Shown: piece after piece, positions 1-8,328 of the stretch | Layout: each line of letters starts with the position of its first letter | Numbering within the stretch: position 1 is the first letter of the stretch | From: a beta proteobacterium L13 | GTDB taxonomy: Bacteria; Pseudomonadota; Gammaproteobacteria; Burkholderiales; Chromobacteriaceae | Direction: 5' to 3' | NCBI GenBank assembly: GCA_000335715.1 | Contig: AMYZ01000006.1 | Location: 62,001 to 126,000, forward strand | Length of the DNA: 64,000 nt | Program-made: the position numbers and the translations under genes | Notes under the pieces: generated by a model | Told to the model about the DNA's origin: nothing | What the model saw: only the letters and a program-made list of their open reading frames with translations | The model's database searches: none

Positions 1-1
1 G

Positions 2-358
2 CCCGGGCTGAACGACCACCGCGAGCCGGATACGCAAGACCTGGACCACATGTACGGCCCGGCGCACCCGGTAAGGTTGGCCGCAGGCAGCTGGCTGCAA
101 GGCTGGCTGGGCTGTGACAGCGTGCAGGTGAACTCCATTCACCAGCAAGGCATCAAGCGCCTGGCCGATGGCCTGGTGGCCGAGGCGCTGGCCGAAGATG
201 GCCTGGTAGAAGCGTACCGCTTTGCCAAGGCGCCGGGTTTTGCCTACGCCGTACAGTGGCACCCGGAATGGAAGTACTGGGACAACAAGGCTTCACAAGC
301 GATTTTCAAGGCTTTCGGCGATGCTTGCCGGGAGCGCCGTATGCGTCGAAACCAATAG
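2..358 (+). CDS. Gamma-glutamyl-GABA hydrolase (PuuD/SpuA-like), C-terminal part, 5' end outside window
   Basis: The reading frame is open from base 2 to the TAG at 356-358, so the gene starts before the window. The visible 118 residues carry the end of a class I glutamine amidotransferase: a VNSIHQQG stretch and the VQWHPEW motif, which holds the catalytic His and Glu of this fold. Family knowledge: PuuD/SpuA hydrolyses gamma-glutamyl-gamma-aminobutyrate (or a related gamma-glutamyl amide) to glutamate plus GABA in the cytoplasm. The next two genes are a glutamine-synthetase-like ligase and a putrescine aminotransferase, so a role in putrescine breakdown is a reasonable inference. The nucleophile Cys lies outside the window and cannot be checked. 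Confidence 0.85.
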   Translation, partial: PGLNDHREPDTQDLDHMYGPAHPVRLAAGSWLQGWLGCDSVQVNSIHQQGIKRLADGLVAEALAEDGLVEAYRFAKAPGFAYAVQWHPEWKYWDNKASQAIFKAFGDACRERRMRRNQ

Positions 359-412
359 ACGTGTACTCGGCAAAACCTTCCGGCACAGACCGGAAAATAG
401 AGGAAATGCATC

Positions 413-1747
413 ATGAGTCACCAAATGTTTGAATGGCTGCGCGAGCACCGTATTACCGAGATGGAGTGCATTGTGCCGGATATGACCGGCGTGGCACGCG
501 GCAAGATCGTTCCGAAAGACAAGTTCGTTTCCGAGTCGGAAATGCGCCTGCCCGAGGCGGTACTGATCCAGACCGTCACCGGCGACTACCCCGACGACAG
601 CATGCTGGACCTGACCGACCCGGACATGGTGCTGCTGCCCGACCCCAACACCCTGCGCTACGTGCCATGGGCCACCGACCCTACCGCCCAGCTGATCTAC
701 GACGCCTTCCGCGCCGACGGCCAGCCGGTAGAAGTGGCGCCGCGCAACGTACTGCGCCGCGTACTGAAGATGTACGAAGACAAGGGCTGGGCACCGGTAG
801 TGGCGCCCGAGATGGAGTTCTACCTGCTGTCGCCCAACCCCGATCCGGACATCCCGCTGGCGCCACCTATCGGCCGTACCGGCCGCGCCGAATTCGGCCG
901 CCGCTCCTACGCCATCGATGCGGTAAACGAGTTCGACCCGCTGTTCGAAGACATTTATGACTACTGCCACGCCCAGAACCTGGAAGTGGACACGCTGATT
1001 CACGAAATCGGCACCGCGCAGATGGAGATCAACTTCCTGCACGGTAATGCGCTGGACCTGTGCGACCAGGTATTCCTGTTCAAGCGGACAGTGCGCGAAG
1101 CGGCCTTCCGCCATAACATGTACGCCACCTTCATGGCCAAGCCGATGGAAGGCGAGCCGGGCAGCGCGATGCACATCCACCAGAGCGTGGCCAGCATCGA
1201 AACCGGCAAGAACATTTTCAGCAACCCGGACGGCAGCACCTCCGATGATTTCCTGCACTTCATCGGTGGCCTGCAGCACTACCTGCCGGAATGCATGCCG
1301 TTCTTCGCGCCGTACGTAAACAGCTACCGCCGCCTGTCGCGCTACACCGCCGCGCCGACCAACGTGGAGTGGGGCTACGACAACCGCACCGTGGGCCTGC
1401 GTGTACCGCATTCGTCCCCGGCGGCGCGCCGCGTGGAAAACCGCGTACCGGGCGTGGACGTAAACCCGTACATCGCCATGGCCGCCACCCTGGCCTGCGG
1501 TTACCTGGGCATGGTGAACAAGATCAAGCCGCGTGACCCGCTGTCCAGCGATGCGTACGAGCTGCCGTTCCAGTTCCCGCACGGTACCGAAGAAGCGCTG
1601 GTGCGCCTGAAAAACTGCACCGATATCGCCGAGATTCTCGGCCCGCGCTTTGTGAAGATGTATGTGGGTATGAAAGAGAAGGAATTCTCCGAGTACTTCC
1701 GCGTAATCAGCCCGTGGGAACGCAAATTCCTGCTGTTGCACGTGTAA
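413..1747 (+). CDS. Glutamine synthetase family protein, gamma-glutamylpolyamine synthetase (PuuA/SpuB-like)
   Basis: 444 residues, the usual length for the PuuA/SpuB branch of glutamine synthetases. The N-terminal beta-grasp region (residues 1-110, with VPDMTGVARGK) precedes the catalytic barrel, which shows the metal-binding APEMEFYLL stretch, the HIHQS histidine motif and the NRTVGLRVP and ENRVPG strands. Family members join glutamate to putrescine or a related amine using ATP, making the gamma-glutamyl intermediate later cleaved by PuuD. The start at 413 has a GAGGA ribosome site 7-10 bases upstream. Neighbours on both sides are polyamine catabolism genes on the same strand, which is the main reason for preferring this over ordinary GlnA. 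The exact amine substrate cannot be read from sequence. Confidence 0.85.
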   Translation: MSHQMFEWLREHRITEMECIVPDMTGVARGKIVPKDKFVSESEMRLPEAVLIQTVTGDYPDDSMLDLTDPDMVLLPDPNTLRYVPWATDPTAQLIYDAFRADGQPVEVAPRNVLRRVLKMYEDKGWAPVVAPEMEFYLLSPNPDPDIPLAPPIGRTGRAEFGRRSYAIDAVNEFDPLFEDIYDYCHAQNLEVDTLIHEIGTAQMEINFLHGNALDLCDQVFLFKRTVREAAFRHNMYATFMAKPMEGEPGSAMHIHQSVASIETGKNIFSNPDGSTSDDFLHFIGGLQHYLPECMPFFAPYVNSYRRLSRYTAAPTNVEWGYDNRTVGLRVPHSSPAARRVENRVPGVDVNPYIAMAATLACGYLGMVNKIKPRDPLSSDAYELPFQFPHGTEEALVRLKNCTDIAEILGPRFVKMYVGMKEKEFSEYFRVISPWERKFLLLHV

Positions 1748-1773
1748 TACCATAACGATAACGACGACACGCT

Positions 1774-1807
1774 ACCGCCTGCGGCCAACCCTGGTACCGC
1801 AGGCGGT
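1774..1807 (+). other. Intergenic hairpin between the ligase and aminotransferase genes
   Basis: The 11-base arms ACCGCCTGCGG (1774-1784) and CCGCAGGCGGT (1797-1807) pair perfectly around a 12-base loop. There is no T-tract, so this is not a normal terminator. It may be a processing or stability element that sets relative expression of the flanking genes. The left arm and loop contain one copy of the dispersed TGCGGCCAACC word (1780-1790). Confidence 0.5.
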
Positions 1808-1825
1808 GTTTACTGGAGAGTAGAA

Positions 1826-3205
1826 ATGACGCAGCAACGTAACACCGCAGCCTGGCGCGAGATGGATGCCGCTCACCACCTGCACCCCTTTACCGATACC
1901 GCCTCGCTGAACGAGCAGGGCGTGCGCATGATTACCCGTGCCGACGGCATTTACCTGTGGGATAGCGAAGGCAAGCAGATCATGGACGGCATGGCCGGCC
2001 TGTGGTGCGTGAACATCGGCTACGGCCGCAAAGACCTGTCCGATGTGGCCAAGCGCCAGATGGACGAGCTGGCCTACTACAACACCTTCTTCAAGACCTC
2101 CCACCCGGCGGTGGTAGAGCTGTCGCACCTGCTGGCCCAAGTGGCGCCGCAGGGCTTCGACCACGTGTTCTACACCAACTCCGGCTCCGAATCCGTAGAC
2201 ACCATGATCCGCATGGTGCGCCGCTACTGGGACGTCAAAGGCAAGCCAGAGAAGAAAACCCTGATCGGCCGCTGGAACGGCTACCACGGCTCCACCATCG
2301 GTGGTGCCAGCCTGGGCGGCATGAGCTATATGCACGAACAGGGCGATCTGCCGATTCCCGGCATCGTGCACGTTGAACAGCCGTGGTACTACAAGCATGG
2401 CAAGGACATGACGCCGGAAGAATTCGGCGTGGCTGCTGCGCGCTGGATCGAAGACAAGATCCTGGAGGTGGGTGCCGACAAGGTAGCCGCCTTTGTGGGT
2501 GAGCCTATCCAGGGCGCTGGCGGCGTGATCGTGCCACCGTCCACCTACTGGCCGGAAGTGCAGCGCATCTGCCGCAAATACGACATCCTGCTGGTGGCCG
2601 ACGAAGTCATCTGCGGCTTTGGCCGCACCGGCGAATGGTTCGGCCAGACGCATTTCGGCTTCCAGCCGGACATCTTCACCACCGCCAAAGGCCTGTCGTC
2701 CGGCTATCTGCCTATCGGTGCCGTGTTCGTGAACGACGAAGTGGCCAGCACGCTGGCGGCCGGTGGCGACTTCAACCACGGCTTTACCTATAGCGGCCAC
2801 CCGGTAGCCGCCGCCGTGGCGCACGCCAACGTGAAAGCCCTGCGTGACGAAGGCATTGTTCAGCGCGTGAAAGAAGACATCGGCCCCTACATGCAAAAAC
2901 GCTGGCGCGAAACCTTCAGCCAGTTCGAGCACGTGGACGACATTCGCGGTGTAGGCCTGATCCAGGCGTTTACCCTGGTGAAAAACAAGCAGACGCGCGA
3001 GCTGTTCGACAACTGGGGCGAGATCGGCCTGATGTGCCGTGACATTTTCTTTGCCAATAACCTGATCATGCGTGCCTGCGGTGACCATATCGTGTCGGCG
3101 CCGCCGCTGGTGATCAGCAAGGCCGAGGTAGACCAGATGATCGATACCGCCGCCCGCTGCATGGCCGAGTTCGAGCGCCAGCTGAAGGCAAAAGGCCTGG
3201 CTTGA
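1826..3205 (+). CDS. spuC: Putrescine-pyruvate aminotransferase (class III, PLP-dependent)
   Basis: 459 residues with strong resemblance to Pseudomonas SpuC along its length. Recognisable landmarks are LWDSEG and MAGLWCVNIGYGR near the N terminus, the WNGYHGST segment that stacks on PLP, ADEVICGFGRTG with the cofactor-binding Asp, and TTAKGLSSGY with the Schiff-base lysine at residue 288. Family role: transfers the amino group of putrescine (or a related omega-amine) to pyruvate, giving 4-aminobutanal and alanine. A GGAG ribosome site sits 7 bases before the ATG at 1826. It is third in a plus-strand cluster with the gamma-glutamyl-GABA hydrolase and ligase, so the strain appears to carry both transamination and glutamylation routes, and it ends in a strong terminator. 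Confidence 0.92.
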   Translation: MTQQRNTAAWREMDAAHHLHPFTDTASLNEQGVRMITRADGIYLWDSEGKQIMDGMAGLWCVNIGYGRKDLSDVAKRQMDELAYYNTFFKTSHPAVVELSHLLAQVAPQGFDHVFYTNSGSESVDTMIRMVRRYWDVKGKPEKKTLIGRWNGYHGSTIGGASLGGMSYMHEQGDLPIPGIVHVEQPWYYKHGKDMTPEEFGVAAARWIEDKILEVGADKVAAFVGEPIQGAGGVIVPPSTYWPEVQRICRKYDILLVADEVICGFGRTGEWFGQTHFGFQPDIFTTAKGLSSGYLPIGAVFVNDEVASTLAAGGDFNHGFTYSGHPVAAAVAHANVKALRDEGIVQRVKEDIGPYMQKRWRETFSQFEHVDDIRGVGLIQAFTLVKNKQTRELFDNWGEIGLMCRDIFFANNLIMRACGDHIVSAPPLVISKAEVDQMIDTAARCMAEFERQLKAKGLA

Positions 3206-3221
3206 GCCGCTCACGGCTAGC

Positions 3222-3247
3222 AAAAAACCCGCTACGGCGGGTTTTTT
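3222..3247 (+). terminator. Rho-independent terminator after spuC
   Basis: AAAAAACCCGC and GCGGGTTTTTT pair around a TACG tetraloop and end in six T. The hairpin begins 17 bases after the spuC stop and is symmetrical enough to work in both directions. Confidence 0.9.
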
Positions 3248-3426
3248 GCTGTTTTGCCGCTACGCGCATGCCGTACGGCAGCCGCAAGGCAGCACAGCAG
3301 CTGCAAGTCATGTAGTAAGATAAGGGTTGGCCGCATGCCGTACGCTGCGGCAGCGTCTAATCATACCGACGGGCTAGCCGGCCAGCGCCGCACCCGTGTT
3401 TACCTGCGATAACAAGGGCTGCAAGC

Positions 3427-4365
3427 ATGGCTGACGAATCACAACGCCCCATAGTCGTCAAAAAGATCAAGAAAGGTGGCCACGGCCACCACGGCGGGGC
3501 GTGGAAAATTGCCTACGCCGACTTTGTTACCGCCATGATGGCGTTCTTCCTGCTGATGTGGCTGCTGGGTTCCACCTCGCAGGGTACGCTTAGCGGCATC
3601 TCCGACTATTTCAAATCTCCCCTGAAAACCGCGCTGCAAGGCGGCGAGGGCGCTGGCGCGTCTACCTCGGTGATCAAGGGGGGCGGTACCGACCTGACCA
3701 AATCTGCCGGCCTGGTCAAAAAGGGTAACCCGGACCCGGCCAAGGCCGAAGAAGAAGCACAAAAGCTGAACAAACTGCAAAAACGCCTGCAAGCCAAGCT
3801 GGAAGAGGGCATGGCCAAAAGCGAACTCATGAAACAGTTCAAAAACCAGGTGAAGATGGAAATGACGCCAGACGGCCTGCGCATCATGATCATCGACGAG
3901 CAGAACCGCCCCATGTTCCAGTCGGGTGGCTTTGCCCCCTTGGGCCATACCCGCGAGATCCTGCAGTCCATCGGCCGCGAGCTCAACGACATCGATAGCC
4001 GCATCAGTATTTCTGGCCATACCGATGCCAACCGTTTTTCCGGCAGTGATGCCGGCTATACCAACTGGGAGCTGTCTGCCGACCGTGCCAATGCGGCGCG
4101 GCGCGAGATGATTGCCGGCGGCATGCTGGATGAGAAAGTATTGCGCGTGGTGGGCCTGGGCCCGGCCGACCCGCTGAACAAGCAAAACGTGTTCAGCCCG
4201 GAAAACCGCCGTATCGCCATCGTGATCCTGAACAAGGACGCCGAAGCACGTATCCGCGGCGACGGGCTGATTTCCTCTGATGCCGACTTGAGCAATGCTA
4301 CGGTGAGCAACCCGAAAGAGGCCGCTGCGGCGGTGGCGCCGGTGGCCCCGGCGGGCGGGCACTGA
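3427..4365 (+). CDS. motB: Flagellar motor stator protein MotB
   Basis: 312 residues. A short cationic cytoplasmic tail (KKIKKGGHGHHGGAWK) precedes one membrane helix (about residues 28-48) carrying Asp32 in AYADFVTAMMAFF, the proton-accepting residue of the stator at the same position as in E. coli MotB. A Lys/Glu-rich linker (about 100-135) leads to an OmpA/MotB peptidoglycan-binding domain (about 150-270) with SGHTDA and ELSADRA. It anchors the MotA/B ion channel to the cell wall. No motA lies upstream: the previous gene is spuC, closed by a terminator, and the 180-base gap holds no other gene. MotA must therefore be encoded elsewhere, or this is a second stator subunit. The next gene overlaps its stop codon. 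Confidence 0.92.
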   Translation: MADESQRPIVVKKIKKGGHGHHGGAWKIAYADFVTAMMAFFLLMWLLGSTSQGTLSGISDYFKSPLKTALQGGEGAGASTSVIKGGGTDLTKSAGLVKKGNPDPAKAEEEAQKLNKLQKRLQAKLEEGMAKSELMKQFKNQVKMEMTPDGLRIMIIDEQNRPMFQSGGFAPLGHTREILQSIGRELNDIDSRISISGHTDANRFSGSDAGYTNWELSADRANAARREMIAGGMLDEKVLRVVGLGPADPLNKQNVFSPENRRIAIVILNKDAEARIRGDGLISSDADLSNATVSNPKEAAAAVAPVAPAGGH

Positions 4366-5111
4366 TGCTGGCAGCCCTGCTGCGTGTGGTGCTGATCCAG
4401 CTGACAGCGGCGCTCGTGGTGTTCTACTTTGTGGCACCACTGGCGCAGCCTGTGCTGTGGAGTGTACTGCAGGCGGCGCTGGCGCTGCTGCTGGCCAGCC
4501 TGTTGCGCCTGCGTGGCATGGCGCGCTGGCTGCATGCCGTGGCGGGCCCGCTGGTGTTGGCCACATTGTGGCTGGCACTGCCACCCTGGGTGTATCTGCT
4601 GGCGTTTGTGCTGACCTATGCCGTGTCACGCAATGCCATCACCGAGCGCGTACCACTGTACCTGTCATCCCGTGAAAGTACCGAGGTGCTAGCCGCCTGG
4701 CTGCCACCCGGTGCCCGTGTGCTGGACCTGGGTAGTGGCGATGGCCGCGTGGTGTTGCGCCTGGCGCAGCTGCGCCCGGATGTGCAGGTGGCCGGCGTCG
4801 AAAATGCCATGCTGCCCTGGCTGTGGAGCTACTGCCGCCACGTGCTGGCGGGCCGGCCGGCTAATGCCCGCTTGTATTACGGTAATTTCTGGCAGCAAGA
4901 CTGGGCGCAGTACAACGTGATCCACGCTTTTCTTTCCCCGGCGCCGATGGAAAAAGTGTGGCAGTTTTTTTTAAACAAATGCCACACAAATAGCTGGCTG
5001 GTTAGTAATACATTCACTATCAATACTGAAGAGCCTGCCCAGCGCTTGCCGTTGGGGGGGATTTTGCAAAAAGAACTCTTGATCTGGCGACACCCGCATG
5101 GAACTAGCTAA
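4365..5111 (+). CDS. Membrane-anchored class I SAM-dependent methyltransferase
   Basis: 248 residues. The first 95 are strongly hydrophobic and look like three membrane segments (about 4-25, 30-48 and 60-85). A Rossmann-type methyltransferase domain follows, with SAM-binding motif I at about residues 118-130 (VLDLGSGDGRVV) and an acidic residue after strand 2 (GVE). The C-terminal half is short and lacks a recognisable substrate domain. The start codon overlaps the motB stop (TGATG), so translation is probably coupled. Which molecule is methylated cannot be told; the membrane anchor suggests a lipid, quinone-like or membrane-protein substrate, but that is inference. Confidence 0.75.
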   Translation: MLAALLRVVLIQLTAALVVFYFVAPLAQPVLWSVLQAALALLLASLLRLRGMARWLHAVAGPLVLATLWLALPPWVYLLAFVLTYAVSRNAITERVPLYLSSRESTEVLAAWLPPGARVLDLGSGDGRVVLRLAQLRPDVQVAGVENAMLPWLWSYCRHVLAGRPANARLYYGNFWQQDWAQYNVIHAFLSPAPMEKVWQFFLNKCHTNSWLVSNTFTINTEEPAQRLPLGGILQKELLIWRHPHGTS

Positions 5112-6426
5112 CTGGTTGTCTTCCCTGGCTGAAAACCGCTGGCCTATCCTGCCTGGCACCGCAGTCAAGGTTCGCCAGATGATGAGTCAGCACCCGGACC
5201 AGATCGCGTTTTCCGATCTGTCCAACCTCACCTTGTCCGACCCCTTCCTGCTGCTGGACCTGCTGCGGGTGGTGGGCGCGTCCAAAGCCCTGCAGCGTAG
5301 CGAGGCTACGCCGACAGTGGAGCAGATGCTGATGATGCTGGGGCTGGAGGCCGTCAACACCCGCTACCGCAACATCCCGATACTGGAAGTGAGCCGTGGC
5401 AAGCTGGACGAAGACGTGCTGGACGCCCTGGGCGACTGGCTGGGGCGCAGCCGCATTGCCGCCTTCACCATCAAGGGCTGGCTGGCGATGCTGGACGACT
5501 ACAAGGTGGAAGACTGCTTCCTGGCAGCGTTGGTGTACAACCTGCCGGCCTGCCTGTACCTGATTTACCGCAACCGTGTGCCGCATGGCCCGCTGCTGCA
5601 GGAAGTGTCCGACGTTTTCAAAACCGAGTACCCCAAGCTGCTGGAGCATTTCATCCAGAAGATGCCGCTGCCAAGCGGCCTGCTGGCCAACCTGGGTACC
5701 GGCCCGGGCAACCGCCGCAAGCAGCTGCTCAAGCTGGCTATTGCCACCGCCAACGGCGTGGACCAGGGCTGGTGGCGCTCGCAGTGGAATGTGGGCATTG
5801 ATGCCGCGGCCAAGCTCATAGGCTGCAGCCCGGAAGAGGCCCACAAGGTGGTGCAGCAGTCCATTTTGCAGATCGCCCGCAACCCGCGCGCCACTGGCTA
5901 CACCTACAGCGCCCGCGCTTATATGTACATGGAAGGCCCGTTCCCCAGCCTGGTCAAACAAAACCCGGTATCCACGCTCAGCAGTGCCGAGCAGCTGGAT
6001 GTGGCGCTGCGCGAGTCTATCCGCCACTTTGCCAACGACCTCAAGCTGGAGCGCATTTTCTTCCTGCGTTACGACCAGCCTAGCCACACCTTGCGCCTGC
6101 GCTACCAGGTAGGGCTGGACGATCACGACCCGATACGCAAGCTGGCGGTATCGCTGGAGCCGGGCAGCTTCTTCAACCTGCTGGCCAGCAAGCCGCAAAG
6201 CTTCCACGCGCCCGCTGCCACGCGGGCGCAGCTGGCCCGCAAGTACGAAGACCCGTTCTTTGGCCACCTGGGCGATAGCGCCTTTGCTTGCATGTCGGTA
6301 TTTACCGGCCACACGCTGGCAGGCGTGTTCTTTGTCGATAATTTCCGCAGCAATAAACCCATAGACGACGACACCTACCAGCGCTTCAAGGAAACCGTGG
6401 CGCGGGTGTCGCAGATAGCCTTGTAA
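5098..6426 (+). CDS. HDOD domain protein with C-terminal GAF-like region
   Basis: 442 residues. The N-terminal half (about 1-210) fits the HDOD fold, an HD-related domain without the metal-binding HD pair: ILPGTAVKVRQMM, LSDLTLSDPFLLLDLLRVV and MLMMLGLEAV match the usual helices. The C-terminal part (about 280-440), with FFLRYDQPSHTLRLRYQVGL and SFACMSVFTGHTLAGVFFVDN-type segments, resembles a GAF sensor. HDOD proteins are signalling scaffolds linked to motility, c-di-GMP and stress, with no established enzyme activity. The ATG at 5098 overlaps the end of the methyltransferase by 14 bases, placing it in the motB operon and suggesting a role in motility signalling. Confidence 0.75.
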   Translation: MELANWLSSLAENRWPILPGTAVKVRQMMSQHPDQIAFSDLSNLTLSDPFLLLDLLRVVGASKALQRSEATPTVEQMLMMLGLEAVNTRYRNIPILEVSRGKLDEDVLDALGDWLGRSRIAAFTIKGWLAMLDDYKVEDCFLAALVYNLPACLYLIYRNRVPHGPLLQEVSDVFKTEYPKLLEHFIQKMPLPSGLLANLGTGPGNRRKQLLKLAIATANGVDQGWWRSQWNVGIDAAAKLIGCSPEEAHKVVQQSILQIARNPRATGYTYSARAYMYMEGPFPSLVKQNPVSTLSSAEQLDVALRESIRHFANDLKLERIFFLRYDQPSHTLRLRYQVGLDDHDPIRKLAVSLEPGSFFNLLASKPQSFHAPAATRAQLARKYEDPFFGHLGDSAFACMSVFTGHTLAGVFFVDNFRSNKPIDDDTYQRFKETVARVSQIAL

Positions 6427-6429
6427 AGC

Positions 6430-7221
6430 ATGACATTCCAGAAAACCCTTACCTCGGCGGCCAACGATGAACTCAAGCATCTGGGCCGCCTGCTCACTAA
6501 TGCGCGCGAGCGCCGTAAACATGGCCAACTCGTGCTGGAGGGCTTGCACCTGCTGCAATCCGCCATCGACGCAGGCTTGGGCATTGACGCTGTCTACGTG
6601 AACGAAAGCGCGCAGCACCACGGCGAGCTGCTGCCTTTGCTGGCCAGGCTGGACCGCCGCCTTGCCGTGCTGGTGGCCACGCCGGTACTGGCCAAAGTCA
6701 CCGCGCTGGCCACCCCGGCCGAGGTGCTCACCGTGTGCCGCCGCCCGGCAGCGCAGCCTACCGCCACCGGCTCGCCGTGCGTGATGCTGGACGATGTGCA
6801 GGACCCTGGTAACCTCGGCACCATTTTGCGCTGCGCGGCTGCGGCCAACGTGCGCGATGTGTATCTGTCCAAAGGCTGTGTGGATGTGTACTCGCCCAAG
6901 GTGCTACGCGCCGGCATGGGGGCGCACTTTGCCCTGAATATCCACGAAGCGGCTGACCTGCCAGCTGCACTGGCCACCTGGCCTGGTCGCAAGCTGGTCA
7001 CCCATCTGGAAGGCAGCGTGTCGCTGTACGGCCAGGATCTGGCCGGTGATGTGGCTTTTGTGTTCGGTAACGAGGGTGCCGGTGTCAGCGCCGACGTGCT
7101 GGCGGCGGCCGACCTGCGTGTGCGCATCCCCATGCCCGGCCACGCCGAGTCGCTGAATGTGGCCATGGCCGCGACCGTGTGCCTGTTCGAGCGGGTACGC
7201 CAGCTGGAAGCAGGCTGTTAA
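6430..7221 (+). CDS. SpoU/TrmH family RNA 2'-O-ribose methyltransferase
   Basis: 263 residues. An N-terminal substrate-binding part (KHLGRLLTNARERRKHGQLVLEG, about 15-40) precedes the SPOUT catalytic domain. The three SpoU motifs are present: DDVQDPGNLGTILR (about 120), FVFGNEGAGVS (about 213) and IPMPGHAESLNVAMA (about 235). Proteins of this shape methylate a ribose 2'-OH in 23S rRNA, as RlmB does. The RNA position cannot be assigned from sequence alone. It starts 3 bases after the HDOD gene and is the last gene before a terminator. Confidence 0.85.
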   Translation: MTFQKTLTSAANDELKHLGRLLTNARERRKHGQLVLEGLHLLQSAIDAGLGIDAVYVNESAQHHGELLPLLARLDRRLAVLVATPVLAKVTALATPAEVLTVCRRPAAQPTATGSPCVMLDDVQDPGNLGTILRCAAAANVRDVYLSKGCVDVYSPKVLRAGMGAHFALNIHEAADLPAALATWPGRKLVTHLEGSVSLYGQDLAGDVAFVFGNEGAGVSADVLAAADLRVRIPMPGHAESLNVAMAATVCLFERVRQLEAGC

Positions 7222-7243
7222 GGCTTGCCAGTACCGCAGCGGC

Positions 7244-7271
7244 ATGGCAGGGTGAAAGCCCTGCCATTTTT
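7244..7271 (+). terminator. Rho-independent terminator after the motB-SpoU operon
   Basis: ATGGCAGGG (7244-7252) and CCCTGCCAT (7259-7267) pair around a six-base loop, followed by T residues to 7271. It separates the SpoU gene from the GNAT gene. It also argues against an upstream TTG start for the GNAT gene at 7225, which would place coding sequence over the hairpin. Confidence 0.85.
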
Positions 7272-7305
7272 CTTTGCGGCCAAGCTTTTGCCCGCCAGAC
7301 CCGCC

Positions 7306-8232
7306 ATGCACATCGCCTTCGAACACCCGGGCCAGCCCGACATCATCGCCCTCATCGCCGAGCTGGATGCCTACCAGGGTAGCCTGTACCCGCCCGAGGC
7401 CTGCTATACGCTGGACATCGCCGCGCTGGCCCAGCCGCACGTGCGCTTTGCCGTAGCGCGTGACGCTGCCGGTGTGGCGCGTGGCTGCGCCGCCGTGGTG
7501 CTGGGCACGGACTATGGCGAGATCAAGCGCATGTACGTGCAGCCGGCCGTACGTGGGCAGGGTGTGGCGGGCCATTTGCTGTTGCAGCTGGAAGCAGAGG
7601 CGCGGGCGGCAGGCTGCCCTATCTTGATGCTGGAAACCGGCCCCTTGCAGCCGGCGGCACTGGCCTTTTACACGGCGCAGGGTTTTGCGCGCTGCGGCCC
7701 GTTTGGCGACTACCCGGACCACCCGCTGAGCGTGTTCATGCGCAAGCCGCTGGCTGGCGATGCAGTGCGGGCGGGCTACCAGCTGCAGCCGTGTGTGGAT
7801 AGCGATTTCGAGGCGCTACTGACGCTGCGTCTGGCAGCCATGCGGCCTAGCCTGCAAGCGATCGGCCGCTTCGACCCCGAGCGTGCGCGTGCGCGGTTGG
7901 CCGCCAGCTTTCAGCCAGCGGATACCCGCTGGATCGTGCGCGCCGGTCAGCGCATCGGCTTTCTGGCGCGTCGCCAGCTGGCCGACTGCCACTATCTGGA
8001 TCACCTGTATGTGCAGCCAGGCTTGCAAGGGCAGGGCGTCGGCGGGGCGGTGCTGCAGCACTTGCAGGCCGAAGCTGCGGCGGCAGGCTTGCAGCTGTGC
8101 CTGGGGGCGCTGCGTGGCAGTGCGGCCAACCTTTTCTACCAGCGCCATGGCTTTGTGCCTACGCACGAAGAAGAATGGGATATCTACTATCGCTGGCAAG
8201 CGGCGGCCACGCTGGCGCAGCCCGCCGGGTGA
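7306..8232 (+). CDS. Tandem GNAT acetyltransferase (two fused GNAT domains)
   Basis: 308 residues from the ATG at 7306. The longer frame from a TTG at 7225 crosses a terminator and adds sequence unlike GNATs. Domain 1 (about 1-150) has IKRMYVQPAVRGQGVAGHLL, the acetyl-CoA pyrophosphate loop, and ends in a YsnE-like ALAFYTAQGF segment. Domain 2 (about 160-300) repeats the pattern with LYVQPGLQGQGVGGAVL and NLFYQRHGF. Both loops look intact, so both halves may bind acetyl-CoA. Substrates are unknown. There is no clear ribosome site, so the start is less certain than the assignment. Confidence 0.8.
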   Translation: MHIAFEHPGQPDIIALIAELDAYQGSLYPPEACYTLDIAALAQPHVRFAVARDAAGVARGCAAVVLGTDYGEIKRMYVQPAVRGQGVAGHLLLQLEAEARAAGCPILMLETGPLQPAALAFYTAQGFARCGPFGDYPDHPLSVFMRKPLAGDAVRAGYQLQPCVDSDFEALLTLRLAAMRPSLQAIGRFDPERARARLAASFQPADTRWIVRAGQRIGFLARRQLADCHYLDHLYVQPGLQGQGVGGAVLQHLQAEAAAAGLQLCLGALRGSAANLFYQRHGFVPTHEEEWDIYYRWQAAATLAQPAG

Positions 8233-8269
8233 TGACGCCCGGCTGTGTTTTCCCGCCGGGCAGGAATGA

Positions 8270-8296
8270 AAATGGCCGCACAGTGTGCGGCCATTT
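8270..8296. terminator. Bidirectional hairpin between the convergent GNAT and fdhE genes
   Basis: AAATGGCCGCA and TGCGGCCATTT form an 11-base perfect stem around CAGTG. T-tracts are short on both sides. Each arm contains TGGCCGCA, eight bases of the dispersed word, so this looks like an eroded relative of the palindromic terminator at 22786. Confidence 0.6.
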
Positions 8297-8328
8297 GCTT
8301 GGGGCGGCGGCTTGATGGCTGCCGGCGC

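Noticed and set aside
293-1753. 486-codon minus-strand frame opposite the ligase gene
   Set aside because: Composition typical of an antisense shadow; the plus strand encodes an intact glutamine synthetase family protein.
7225-7305. Upstream TTG start for the tandem GNAT gene
   Set aside because: Would translate through the terminator at 7244-7271 and adds sequence outside the GNAT fold.
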